DNA from: Lutibacter sp. | GTDB lineage: Bacteria > Bacteroidota > Bacteroidia > Flavobacteriales > Flavobacteriaceae | DNA length: 8,428 nucleotides | Assembly (NCBI GenBank): GCA_030599055.1 | Contig: JAUVOS010000105.1 | Coordinates: forward strand, 1-8,428 | Reading direction: 5' to 3' | Notes under the pieces: generated by a model | Database searches by the model: none | What the model was told of the DNA's origin: nothing | What the model saw: the letters and a program-made list of their open reading frames with translations, nothing else | In this document: positions 1 through 5,216 of the stretch, piece by piece | How positions within the stretch are numbered: the first letter of the stretch is position 1 | Layout: the number at the start of each line of letters is the position of its first letter | Position numbers and translations under genes: made by a program

Positions 1-40
1 AAGCTAATACAATAAGTACGGTAGTTTTTGATTTTTTCAT
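1..40 (-). CDS. 5' end of an unidentified exported or membrane protein (partial)
   Basis: Only 13 codons are visible, reading MKKSKTTVLIVLA from an ATG at 40 to the window edge. A lysine-rich start followed by a hydrophobic run is what the beginning of a signal peptide or membrane anchor looks like, so an exported product is likely. An in-frame TAG directly precedes the ATG, which fixes this as the first possible ATG in the frame. A strong Shine-Dalgarno-like GGAGGAG lies upstream (62 to 56) but 15 bases from the ATG, which is long. A possible promoter lies at 72-100. The gene has the same orientation as glyA but is 270 bases downstream of it, so it is probably a separate unit. No family can be named. 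Confidence 0.55.
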   Translation of the reverse strand, partial: MKKSKTTVLIVLA

Positions 41-55
41 CTAAAATAATGATTT

Positions 56-62
56 CTCCTCC
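56..62 (-). promoter_or_regulatory. Shine-Dalgarno-like GGAGGAG
   Basis: Read on the minus strand, the sequence is GGAGGAG, closely matching the anti-Shine-Dalgarno sequence. It ends 15 bases before the ATG at 40, further than the usual 5 to 10. Strong motifs of this kind are uncommon upstream of Bacteroidota genes, and the other complete genes in this window show none. Confidence 0.4.
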
Positions 63-71
63 TTATTTAAT

Positions 72-100
72 CAAAAAAATCTTTGAATAAATAGTGTCAA
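72..100 (-). promoter_or_regulatory. Possible Bacteroidota-type promoter for the gene at 40
   Basis: On the minus strand TTG (100-98, within TTGACA) is followed after 18 bases by TTTTTTTG (79-72). The Bacteroidota primary-sigma consensus is TTG, then a spacer of roughly 17 to 23, then TAnnTTTG. The spacing fits and one base of the -7 box differs. This is the only place in the window where a good -33 and a near -7 occur at the right distance. Confidence 0.4.
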
Positions 101-129
101 TTTTATTGATCTCAATCGTTAGTTAAAAC

Positions 130-147
130 CCTGCCTTTGCCGGCAGG
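130..147. repeat. GC-rich palindrome CCTGCC/GGCAGG
   Basis: CCTGCC at 130-135 and GGCAGG at 142-147 are perfect inverted repeats around TTTGCC. The element is much richer in GC than its surroundings, as expected of a dispersed palindromic repeat. It could also form a hairpin in RNA from either strand, but no T-tract follows on either side. Confidence 0.45.
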
Positions 148-184
148 TATGCACTTTTATCAGTTTCTACAAATATTTTAGTTT

Positions 185-213
185 GAAGTCCGAAGTCTGC
201 TACTTCGGGCTTC
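185..213. repeat. 12-bp imperfect inverted repeat (hairpin)
   Basis: GAAGTCCGAAGT and ACTTCGGGCTTC are inverted repeats with one mismatch (a G-T pair in RNA) around the loop CTGCT. No clear T-run follows on the minus strand, so this is not a canonical glyA terminator. It may be a dispersed palindromic repeat or a 3'-end stabilising structure on a glyA transcript. Confidence 0.5.
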
Positions 214-244
214 TAACCATGTTAGGGCTCGAAACGAATTATAT

Positions 245-279
245 TCTTAAAATAAATCTATGGTACTTTTTGTCCATAG
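245..279 (-). terminator. Possible glyA transcription terminator
   Basis: On the minus strand, 31 bases after the glyA stop codon, CTATGG (279-274) and CCATAG (263-258) form a six-base-pair stem with a ten-base loop that could pair further. It is followed by ATTTATTTT (257-249). The position is right for a terminator, but the stem is short and AT-rich. Confidence 0.35.
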
Positions 280-310
280 TGGTTTAATTAAACACTCTAA
301 AAAACAAATC

Positions 311-1582
311 TTATGCATAAATAGAATAAGCCTTCATCATTTTTTTAACGGCTTTACCTACTTCTTTCAACACTTTTTCATCATCAAAGTTTTGAATAAC
401 ACTATCAATCAATTCAACGATGGGTTTCATGTCTTTTTCAACCAGCCCACGAGTTGTGATTGCCGGAGTTCCGACACGTATTCCACTGGTTACAAAAGGA
501 GATTGTGTATCAAAAGGAACCATGTTTTTATTAACGGTAATATGTGCTTTTACCAAGGCGTTTTCTGCTTCTTTTCCGGTGACATTCTTGTTTCTTAAGT
601 CTATCAACATCACGTGGTTATCTGTGCCTCCTGAAATTAAATTATAGTCTTTTTCTACAAAGGCATCTGCCAAGGCTTTTGCATTCTTTTTAATCTGTAC
701 TTGATAATGTAAAAAGTCTTCTGAAAGTGCTTCCTTAAACGCAACAGCTTTAGCCGCAATTACATGTTCTAAAGGTCCGCCTTGCATTCCGGGAAATACT
801 GCAGAATTTAGAATACCGGACATTTTTTTAATTTTCCCACTTTTAAATTTTAAACCCCAAGGATTATCAAAATTTTCACCCATTAAAATAAGTCCACCGC
901 GAGGTCCACGTAAAGTTTTATGAGTAGTCGTTGTAACCACATGTGCGTATGGTATAGGATCATTGAGAATTCCTTTTGCAATTAAACCGGCAGGATGCGC
1001 AATATCTGCTACTAGCAAAGCTCCTACACTATCCGCTATTTTTCTAAATCGTTTAAAATCCATATCTCTGGAATAGGCAGAGGCACCAGCAATAATCAAA
1101 TTGGGTTTTTCTTTCGTAGCTATTTCTTGTAATTTATCATAATCAATTCTTCCTGTTTCTTTATCTACCCCATAAGAGACAATTTTGTAAAGCTTTCCTG
1201 AAAAATTAACAGGAGAACCGTGTGTTAAATGTCCTCCGTGTGATAAATCAAGTCCTAATATTTTATCTCCTGGTTTTAGAAGCGCTTGATAAACTGCAGC
1301 ATTGGCTTAAGAACCAGAATGAGGTTGGACATTTGCATACACAGCTCCAAATAATTCTTTGGCTCTATCAATAGCCAATTGTTCTACTTTATCAACAACC
1401 TCACAGCCTCCATAATAACGTTTTGCAGGATAACCTTCTGCATATTTATTAGTCAAAACAGAACCCATAGCTTTGAGTACTTGTTTGCTGACATAATTTT
1501 CGGATGCTATCAACTCTAAACCATCTTTTTGACGTTTTTTCTCTTTTTTTATCAGCTTAAATATTTTGGAATCTTTTTTCAT
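311..1582 (-). pseudogene. glyA: Serine hydroxymethyltransferase with one in-frame stop codon
   Basis: GlyA is a cytoplasmic PLP enzyme that interconverts serine plus tetrahydrofolate with glycine plus methylene-tetrahydrofolate, the main source of one-carbon units. The frame from the ATG at 1582 to the TAA at 311 spans 423 codons, the usual bacterial length. Family motifs are in order: LELIASENYVS near residue 22, NKYAEGYPAKRYYGG near 45, NVQPHSGS near 84-91, LSHGGHLTHGSPVNFSGK after the stop, AGASAYSRD near 164, D193 and H196 (the ADIAHPAG region), and the PLP lysine K222 in TTTTHKTLRGPRGG. Codon 92 is TAA (1307-1309) where the family has Gln in HSGSQAN; CAA to TAA is a single transition. 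There is no frameshift, second stop or other visible decay. As read, translation stops after 91 residues, before the catalytic lysine. No good restart codon follows soon. A sequencing error or very recent mutation is most likely. Confidence 0.93.
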
Positions 1583-1607
1583 CTTAAAAAGTGTTTTATA
1601 ATGAGGT

Positions 1608-1615
1608 CAAAGGTA
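1608..1615 (-). promoter_or_regulatory. glyA -7 element TACCTTTG
   Basis: The minus-strand sequence TACCTTTG matches the Bacteroidota -7 consensus TAnnTTTG exactly and lies 25 bases upstream of the glyA ATG, giving a short leader. No clear TTG -33 element was found 17 to 23 bases further upstream. Copy A of the mobile repeat begins about 53 bases upstream, so it leaves this core promoter intact. Confidence 0.5.
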
Positions 1616-1657
1616 CTTAATTGTTTGGATACTATTTAACTGAATCCATATATATTT

Positions 1658-1668
1658 ATAACAAATTA
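1658..1668. repeat. Left 11-bp direct repeat of copy A (target-site duplication)
   Basis: ATAACAAATTA here is identical to 2105-2115 on the far side of copy A. The bases immediately outside and inside differ, so the match is exactly 11 bp, the same length as the direct repeat flanking copy B. Confidence 0.65.
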
Positions 1669-1900
1669 TTGTTTCCCAATAAAGATAAAAGACCGCTTCG
1701 CTCTGAGATAAAAGAGAAAAGACCGCCCAATTAACCAGTAGATAATCTGTCATTTACATAAAATTCTTTTTCGTATAATAGCATAATTTAGATAATTTCT
1801 TGTGAAAATTGATTAGTATTGGGTCAAATTTGCTAATCCTTTCACTCACTTTATTCTCATGAAAAGCGGGTTTTTATGTTTTTCTATTTGGACGCTACTA

Positions 1901-1911
1901 ATAACAAGTAA
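1901..1911. repeat. Internal imperfect copy of the copy A target repeat
   Basis: ATAACAAGTAA begins directly after the module 1 end (GGACGCTACTA, 1890-1900) and matches the flanking ATAACAAATTA at 9 of 11 positions. It occupies the place where the right duplication would be if module 1 had inserted alone, as copy B did. In such AT-rich DNA a chance match is possible. Confidence 0.4.
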
Positions 1912-1978
1912 CTGTTCAGCCACTTTCTGTTTTCGCACGTAAGGCAAAGCCTTTAAAATTATCATATTACGCAATGTT

Positions 1979-2017
1979 CGCAAAGAAATGAATGCTTTGC
2001 ATTCATAAAACTTTGCG
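1979..2017. repeat. Module 2 hairpin in copy A
   Basis: CGCAAAG (1979-1985) pairs with CTTTGCG (2011-2017), and inside it ATGAATGC (1988-1995) pairs with GCATTCAT (1999-2006) around a TTT loop, giving 15 base pairs in two blocks. The same hairpin is kept in copy C. GCAAAG-rich palindromes are, from memory, widespread intergenic repeats in flavobacteria. Confidence 0.65.
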
Positions 2018-2104
2018 TTCTTTTCGTTTTAAAAACCATCCTAATTCCTTTGCTAGCTTTGCGTGAAATACATTTTTAAAAACTCTTATGGGTGGATAGT
2101 TATA

Positions 2105-2115
2105 ATAACAAATTA
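2105..2115. repeat. Right 11-bp direct repeat of copy A
   Basis: This is the second perfect copy of ATAACAAATTA, immediately after the end of module 2. The GldM-like -7 element starts 33 bases downstream, so the insertion left that core promoter intact. Confidence 0.65.
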
Positions 2116-2147
2116 GATTAAGTCAATAGATAATTGATAATATTTTA

Positions 2148-2155
2148 TATTTTTG
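2148..2155 (+). promoter_or_regulatory. -7 element TATTTTTG of the GldM-like gene
   Basis: TATTTTTG fits TAnnTTTG exactly and lies 29 bases before the ATG at 2185. No TTG is present at the usual -33 distance; the TTG at 2134 is too close. The box lies inside the longest open frame, which starts at that TTG, and this supports the downstream ATG as the true start. Confidence 0.5.
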
Positions 2156-2184
2156 TAAAATACATACTTTTAAAAAGCAACAAA

Positions 2185-3675
2185 ATGCGTAAAATTCTTA
2201 GTTCCCTACCCCTTCTAATATTGTTCATTGTTTTTTTTACTTCATGTAAAAGTGATGATAAAATAATCACATCTTTTGGTTATATGAACGAAAAATTGGA
2301 AGAATCCACTAGTTTAACTGAAGTGAAAAATGGTGTCTATAGAGGTATTCTAGAGCGAAAAGTCGAGCAGGACAGCTTAAAACATTCACCAACGCACAAA
2401 CGTTTAATCGATGCGCAAAAAGTATCAAATGAGTTTTATTTTTATTTAGAATCCTTAAAAGATAGTGTTTATCAAGGAACATTAGGCAAGGATGATGCCC
2501 GTACTTCTTATGGTAAATTAGTTAGCAGTGATTATTTAGATAAGCATTTTTTTGATGGAAAATCATTAACACCTTATGGAAAGGAATTTCTCCTAGAAAT
2601 TAATGAATTCAAAAATGGTTTCAAACAAGCATTAGGAAAAGGATATGGTACGGTTGCCTCTATGGTTACTTCTCGTTTTAGAACGAAAGAACTCATGGAT
2701 TATAGCGGTAATATCATACCTTGGTTAAATTTTAAATTTGAGTCTTTTCCTGCTATGGCTTCCATTTTTAATATCACACAAATGCAGTATGATATCAGAC
2801 AAATTGAAATGGAATTGATTGATGCTATGAATAGCGGCGAATTTGAAAAAGAGTTTGCAATGCGAAACTACACAGGTATCGTTCGTTTGGATAAAGGAGC
2901 CTACTACCCTGACGAAAGAATAACAGGAAAGGTTGTAATGGGTCGTTTTGATAACAGTGTAGAACCTTTTGACATTGTGATGAACGGAACAAGTATAAGT
3001 AATAAATATGCAACAGAAGGAGCTGTCTTAGTGGATTTCAAAGCACCCAAACCCGGCGAATATCCCTTAAATGGAAATTTCACCGTTTTATACGATGGCA
3101 CTCCGGTAAAAATAAATTATAATTCTAGATATAAAGTAGTTTCAAGAGATAATGTTATTGAAAAAATAGTTTATAAAACAGAGTACGTTGACAAACCTGT
3201 ATATGTAGACAGACCTGTTTATGTAAAATCAAAAGAACAACCCAAAATAGAGTCACAGCCAGTCACTGAGGCCATCACTGAGTCGGTTGTGGTGACTAAA
3301 CCGAAAATCGCTACAGATGCTAAAACTAGAAGGTATTACACGCCAAATAAAAAAACATCACCTGAAATAGAAGGTACTGTCAATAATGAAAGAGGAGGTT
3401 ATGTAACCATGTTAAAAACCACTCTGAGACAAGCAAAACTGGGAGCCATCCGAACTAAAGATAACCAAACATTTGACGTTACTTCTTTTAAAATCAAAGT
3501 TCCGGGTTTACTCACGGTATATGTCGAAGGTAACGAGTTTACTCGAGAAGCCATACGAACTATTGACAAAGCTAGAACAGGGCAAAGAGTAACCATTTTT
3601 GACATTAAAGCTGTTGATGCAAATGGTGTTCGAGTTGGAAAAGTAAAAGAAGTAAAGATTAGCGTTAAGAAATAA
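2185..3675 (+). CDS. GldM-like lipoprotein lacking the motor transmembrane helix
   Basis: The 496-residue precursor resembles GldM, the periplasmic shaft of the gliding/type IX secretion motor, which is normally held in the inner membrane by a helix that binds GldL. Here a lipoprotein signal (residues 1-20, FTSC lipobox, Cys21) replaces that helix. GldM-like stretches follow in order: SFGYMNEKLEES (30-41, compare SAFGLMNEKFE); WLNFKFESFPAMASI (from 180), ending the first domain; NYTGIVRLDKGAYYPDERI (from 228) to about 322, the second domain; and KVPGLLTVYVEGN with VTIFDIKA near the C-terminus, the last domain (about 400-496). The third GldM domain appears to be missing and is replaced by a YVDKPVYVDRPVYV linker (334-347) plus a polar stretch. 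The ATG at 2185 is chosen because the upstream TTG at 2134 would bury the signal peptide and includes the -7 box. It probably shares an operon with the next lipoprotein, 69 bases downstream. Its function is unknown; similarity to GldM is by eye. Confidence 0.75.
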   Translation: MRKILSSLPLLILFIVFFTSCKSDDKIITSFGYMNEKLEESTSLTEVKNGVYRGILERKVEQDSLKHSPTHKRLIDAQKVSNEFYFYLESLKDSVYQGTLGKDDARTSYGKLVSSDYLDKHFFDGKSLTPYGKEFLLEINEFKNGFKQALGKGYGTVASMVTSRFRTKELMDYSGNIIPWLNFKFESFPAMASIFNITQMQYDIRQIEMELIDAMNSGEFEKEFAMRNYTGIVRLDKGAYYPDERITGKVVMGRFDNSVEPFDIVMNGTSISNKYATEGAVLVDFKAPKPGEYPLNGNFTVLYDGTPVKINYNSRYKVVSRDNVIEKIVYKTEYVDKPVYVDRPVYVKSKEQPKIESQPVTEAITESVVVTKPKIATDAKTRRYYTPNKKTSPEIEGTVNNERGGYVTMLKTTLRQAKLGAIRTKDNQTFDVTSFKIKVPGLLTVYVEGNEFTREAIRTIDKARTGQRVTIFDIKAVDANGVRVGKVKEVKISVKK

Positions 3676-3744
3676 GTTTAGTAAAATCGTTCGAAATTTT
3701 AATACGTATATTCAATTAAATACATTTTTTAAAACAAAATAATT

Positions 3745-4923
3745 ATGATAAAAAATTATGTAGTTGCAGTCACTTTGCTTATCATCGTAGGAGCTTGTAG
3801 TTCTGTAAAAAAAGCCGAAAAAAGTATCGAATCAGGTGATTATGACAACGCTTTTGATATTGCATTTTCAGAATTAACTGAAGACAAATACAAAAAGTCG
3901 AATCAAAAGCTAATTCCCACATTAAAAGAAGCTTACGAGAAAGCAAATAAGAGAGATGCACAAAAGATTAAAGAATTTGAAAAATTAAACAATCCCACTT
4001 ATTTAAAGCAAATCTATTCTCTTTATGTTGCCATGGACGTTCGTCAGGATGAAGTATTGATGTTACAACCTCTTTATTATAATGATAAAGAAGTGACTTT
4101 TAAAACGGATAACTATGACCAAGATATTGAAAAAGCCCGTAAAGATTATTCTGCGTATTTATTTAACACGGGAACACAACAATTAGCCGGATCAAAATTA
4201 GATGCTAGAAATGCCCATAAGACTTTCAATGAATTGGAATTTGTAAATCCAAGTTATATTTCTAATTTAGGTGATTTAATTCGCCAAGCTAAGATTAAAG
4301 GTAGCAGTCTTGTATTGTTAAAATTAGTAAACAACATTCAAGAATATACCACTCAAGAACAATTAGATGAATTATTTCGTATTAGCGAATCTAATATGAA
4401 TAATCAGTGGGTGGTTTATCATCAAAAAAAGGAATATAACATTTCCTATGACTATGATGTAACTCTAAAACTAGACCAAGCCCTCATTTCGCCGGAGCAA
4501 GTTAATACCGAAATCGTTCAACAGCAAGCAAGTGTTAGAGACGGATGGGAATATGTATATGACGGAAATGGCAATGTGGTGAAAGATAGTTTAGGCAACG
4601 ATATAAAAAGAGATAAAATTATTACAGTGCAAGCAGAAGTCAAACTTTTCCAACAGCTCAAAACAAGTAAAGTTGACGGTACTGTTTCAATAACAAATCT
4701 CAAGACAAATAGCCTGATGAGCAATACTCCTCTTTTTGGAGAAGCTAAATTTGAAAATGTTTTTGCCTTATTTCAAGGTGACCAACGTGCAATTGAAGAA
4801 AAGTATTACCAAGCATTGCAAAATAAAGAAGTTCCGTACCCGGAAGATACCGAGTTTATAAAATATGCCTTAGCAGAGTTTAGAATAAAATTATTGCAAT
4901 TGTTAGACGAACAAACTTTCTAA
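3745..4923 (+). CDS. TPR-like lipoprotein of unknown function
   Basis: The 392-residue precursor has a clear lipoprotein signal (MIKNYVVAVTLLIIVGAC, VGAC lipobox, Cys18), with Ser19-Ser20 after the cysteine and no acidic surface-export motif. The N-terminal part of the mature protein is helical and tetratricopeptide-like: KAEKSIESGDYDNAFDIAFS from about residue 23, then KLIPTLKEAYEKANKRDAQK and NPTYLKQIYSLYVAMDVRQ. From memory, this arrangement recurs in conserved Bacteroidota lipoproteins without assigned function. The C-terminal half looks beta-rich, with a YDGNGNVVKDSLGND turn near residue 272, and has no recognised domain. It follows the GldM-like gene on the same strand with a 69-base gap and no convincing promoter, so co-transcription and partnership at the outer membrane are plausible inferences. 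A hairpin at 4941-4958 may end the transcript. Confidence 0.7.
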   Translation: MIKNYVVAVTLLIIVGACSSVKKAEKSIESGDYDNAFDIAFSELTEDKYKKSNQKLIPTLKEAYEKANKRDAQKIKEFEKLNNPTYLKQIYSLYVAMDVRQDEVLMLQPLYYNDKEVTFKTDNYDQDIEKARKDYSAYLFNTGTQQLAGSKLDARNAHKTFNELEFVNPSYISNLGDLIRQAKIKGSSLVLLKLVNNIQEYTTQEQLDELFRISESNMNNQWVVYHQKKEYNISYDYDVTLKLDQALISPEQVNTEIVQQQASVRDGWEYVYDGNGNVVKDSLGNDIKRDKIITVQAEVKLFQQLKTSKVDGTVSITNLKTNSLMSNTPLFGEAKFENVFALFQGDQRAIEEKYYQALQNKEVPYPEDTEFIKYALAEFRIKLLQLLDEQTF

Positions 4924-4940
4924 AAAAAGACATCTAACAG

Positions 4941-4970
4941 GTTTATGTTTGTATAAACTATGAAGTTTTT
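4941..4970 (+). terminator. Possible terminator after the lipoprotein pair
   Basis: GTTTAT (4941-4946) and ATAAAC (4953-4958) form a six-base-pair stem around a six-base loop, with TTTTT at 4966-4970. The stem is weak. On the minus strand the same hairpin would begin just past the reconstructed original stop codon of the membrane-protein gene, so it may once have served both convergent genes. Confidence 0.3.
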
Positions 4971-4972
4971 GC

Positions 4973-4983
4973 TTTCTTAACTA
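4973..4983. repeat. Left 11-bp direct repeat of copy B (target-site duplication)
   Basis: TTTCTTAACTA is identical to 5217-5227 on the other side of copy B. Bases on both outer and inner edges differ, so the duplication is exactly 11 bp. The right copy is coding sequence of the membrane protein gene, so this left copy is a displaced piece of that gene. Confidence 0.78.
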
Positions 4984-5216
4984 TTATTGTCCGATAAAAG
5001 ATAAAAGACCGCTTCACTTAAAGATAAAAGAGAAAAGACTGCCTATTTAACCAATAAATAATCTGTCATTTACCCGAAAAATATTTTCGTATGATAGCAT
5101 AATTCAGAGAATTACTTGTGAAAATTGATTAGCATGGTGTCAAATTTGTTAAACCTTTCACTCTCTTTATTCTCAAGGAAAACAGGTTCTTATTTTTTTT
5201 TACTTGGACGCTACTA
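4984..5216 (+). mobile_element. Intergenic mobile repeat, copy B (233 bp, module 1 only)
   Basis: This is the cleanest copy. It begins TTATTGTCC and ends GGACGCTACTA, matches module 1 of copies A and C in the same orientation, and is bounded by perfect 11-bp direct repeats. It contains the paired AGATAAAAG repeats near the left end and the ATAATCTGTCATTTAC block at 5058-5073. The ends share only a loose inverted similarity (TTATTGTCC against TAGTAGCGTCC read inward from the right). No transposase or reading frame is present, so any mobility would be non-autonomous. An 11-bp duplication is in the range made by IS4-family enzymes, which is a hint rather than an assignment. The element's last three bases form the stop codon of the adjacent minus-strand gene. 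Confidence 0.72.

Larger units (their letters stand above)
101..310. other. Intergenic region with two palindromes, no gene seen
   Basis: This stretch separates the gene at 40 from the 3' end of glyA. It contains a GC-rich palindrome at 130-147 (CCTGCC, six bases, GGCAGG), a 12-bp stem hairpin at 185-213, and a possible glyA terminator at 258-279. No convincing coding frame was found; the one open frame that starts here runs antisense into glyA. GC-rich palindromes of the CCTGCC/GGCAGG type are, from memory, frequent dispersed repeats in Flavobacteriaceae genomes. Confidence 0.5.
1669..2104 (+). mobile_element. Intergenic mobile repeat, copy A (436 bp, modules 1 and 2)
   Basis: This element fills most of the divergent region between glyA and the GldM-like gene. 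Module 1 (1669-1900) aligns with copies B and C over its length; for example, ATAATCTGTCATTTAC occurs at 1742-1757, 5058-5073 and 7119-7134. Module 1 begins with two AGATAAAAG-type direct repeats carrying GACCGC. Module 2 (about 1907-2104) is shared only with copy C and contains the GCAAAG hairpin. The element is flanked by a perfect 11-bp direct repeat, so it appears to have inserted as a unit. It has no coding capacity, no transposase and only weak terminal similarity, so it would have to be moved in trans, as MITEs are. No known family is recognised. Alternatively, two separate elements sit side by side, because a third, imperfect copy of the target repeat lies at the module junction. Confidence 0.65.

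Noticed and set aside
1097..1099. An internal restart of glyA at a TTG after the nonsense codon
   Set aside because: This codon aligns with an ordinary Leu inside KPNLIIAGASAY, no ribosome-binding signal precedes it, and the fragment would lack the PLP-phosphate and substrate regions.
1681..1730. A CRISPR-like array from the repeated AGATAAAAG/GACCGC units
   Set aside because: There are only two short imperfect units per copy with no spacers of regular length, and they recur as part of a larger dispersed repeat.
2134..2184. An N-terminal extension of the GldM-like gene from a TTG at 2134
   Set aside because: It would place 17 residues before the lipoprotein signal and would cover the -7 promoter box at 2148-2155. 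The ATG at 2185 gives a standard lipoprotein start.
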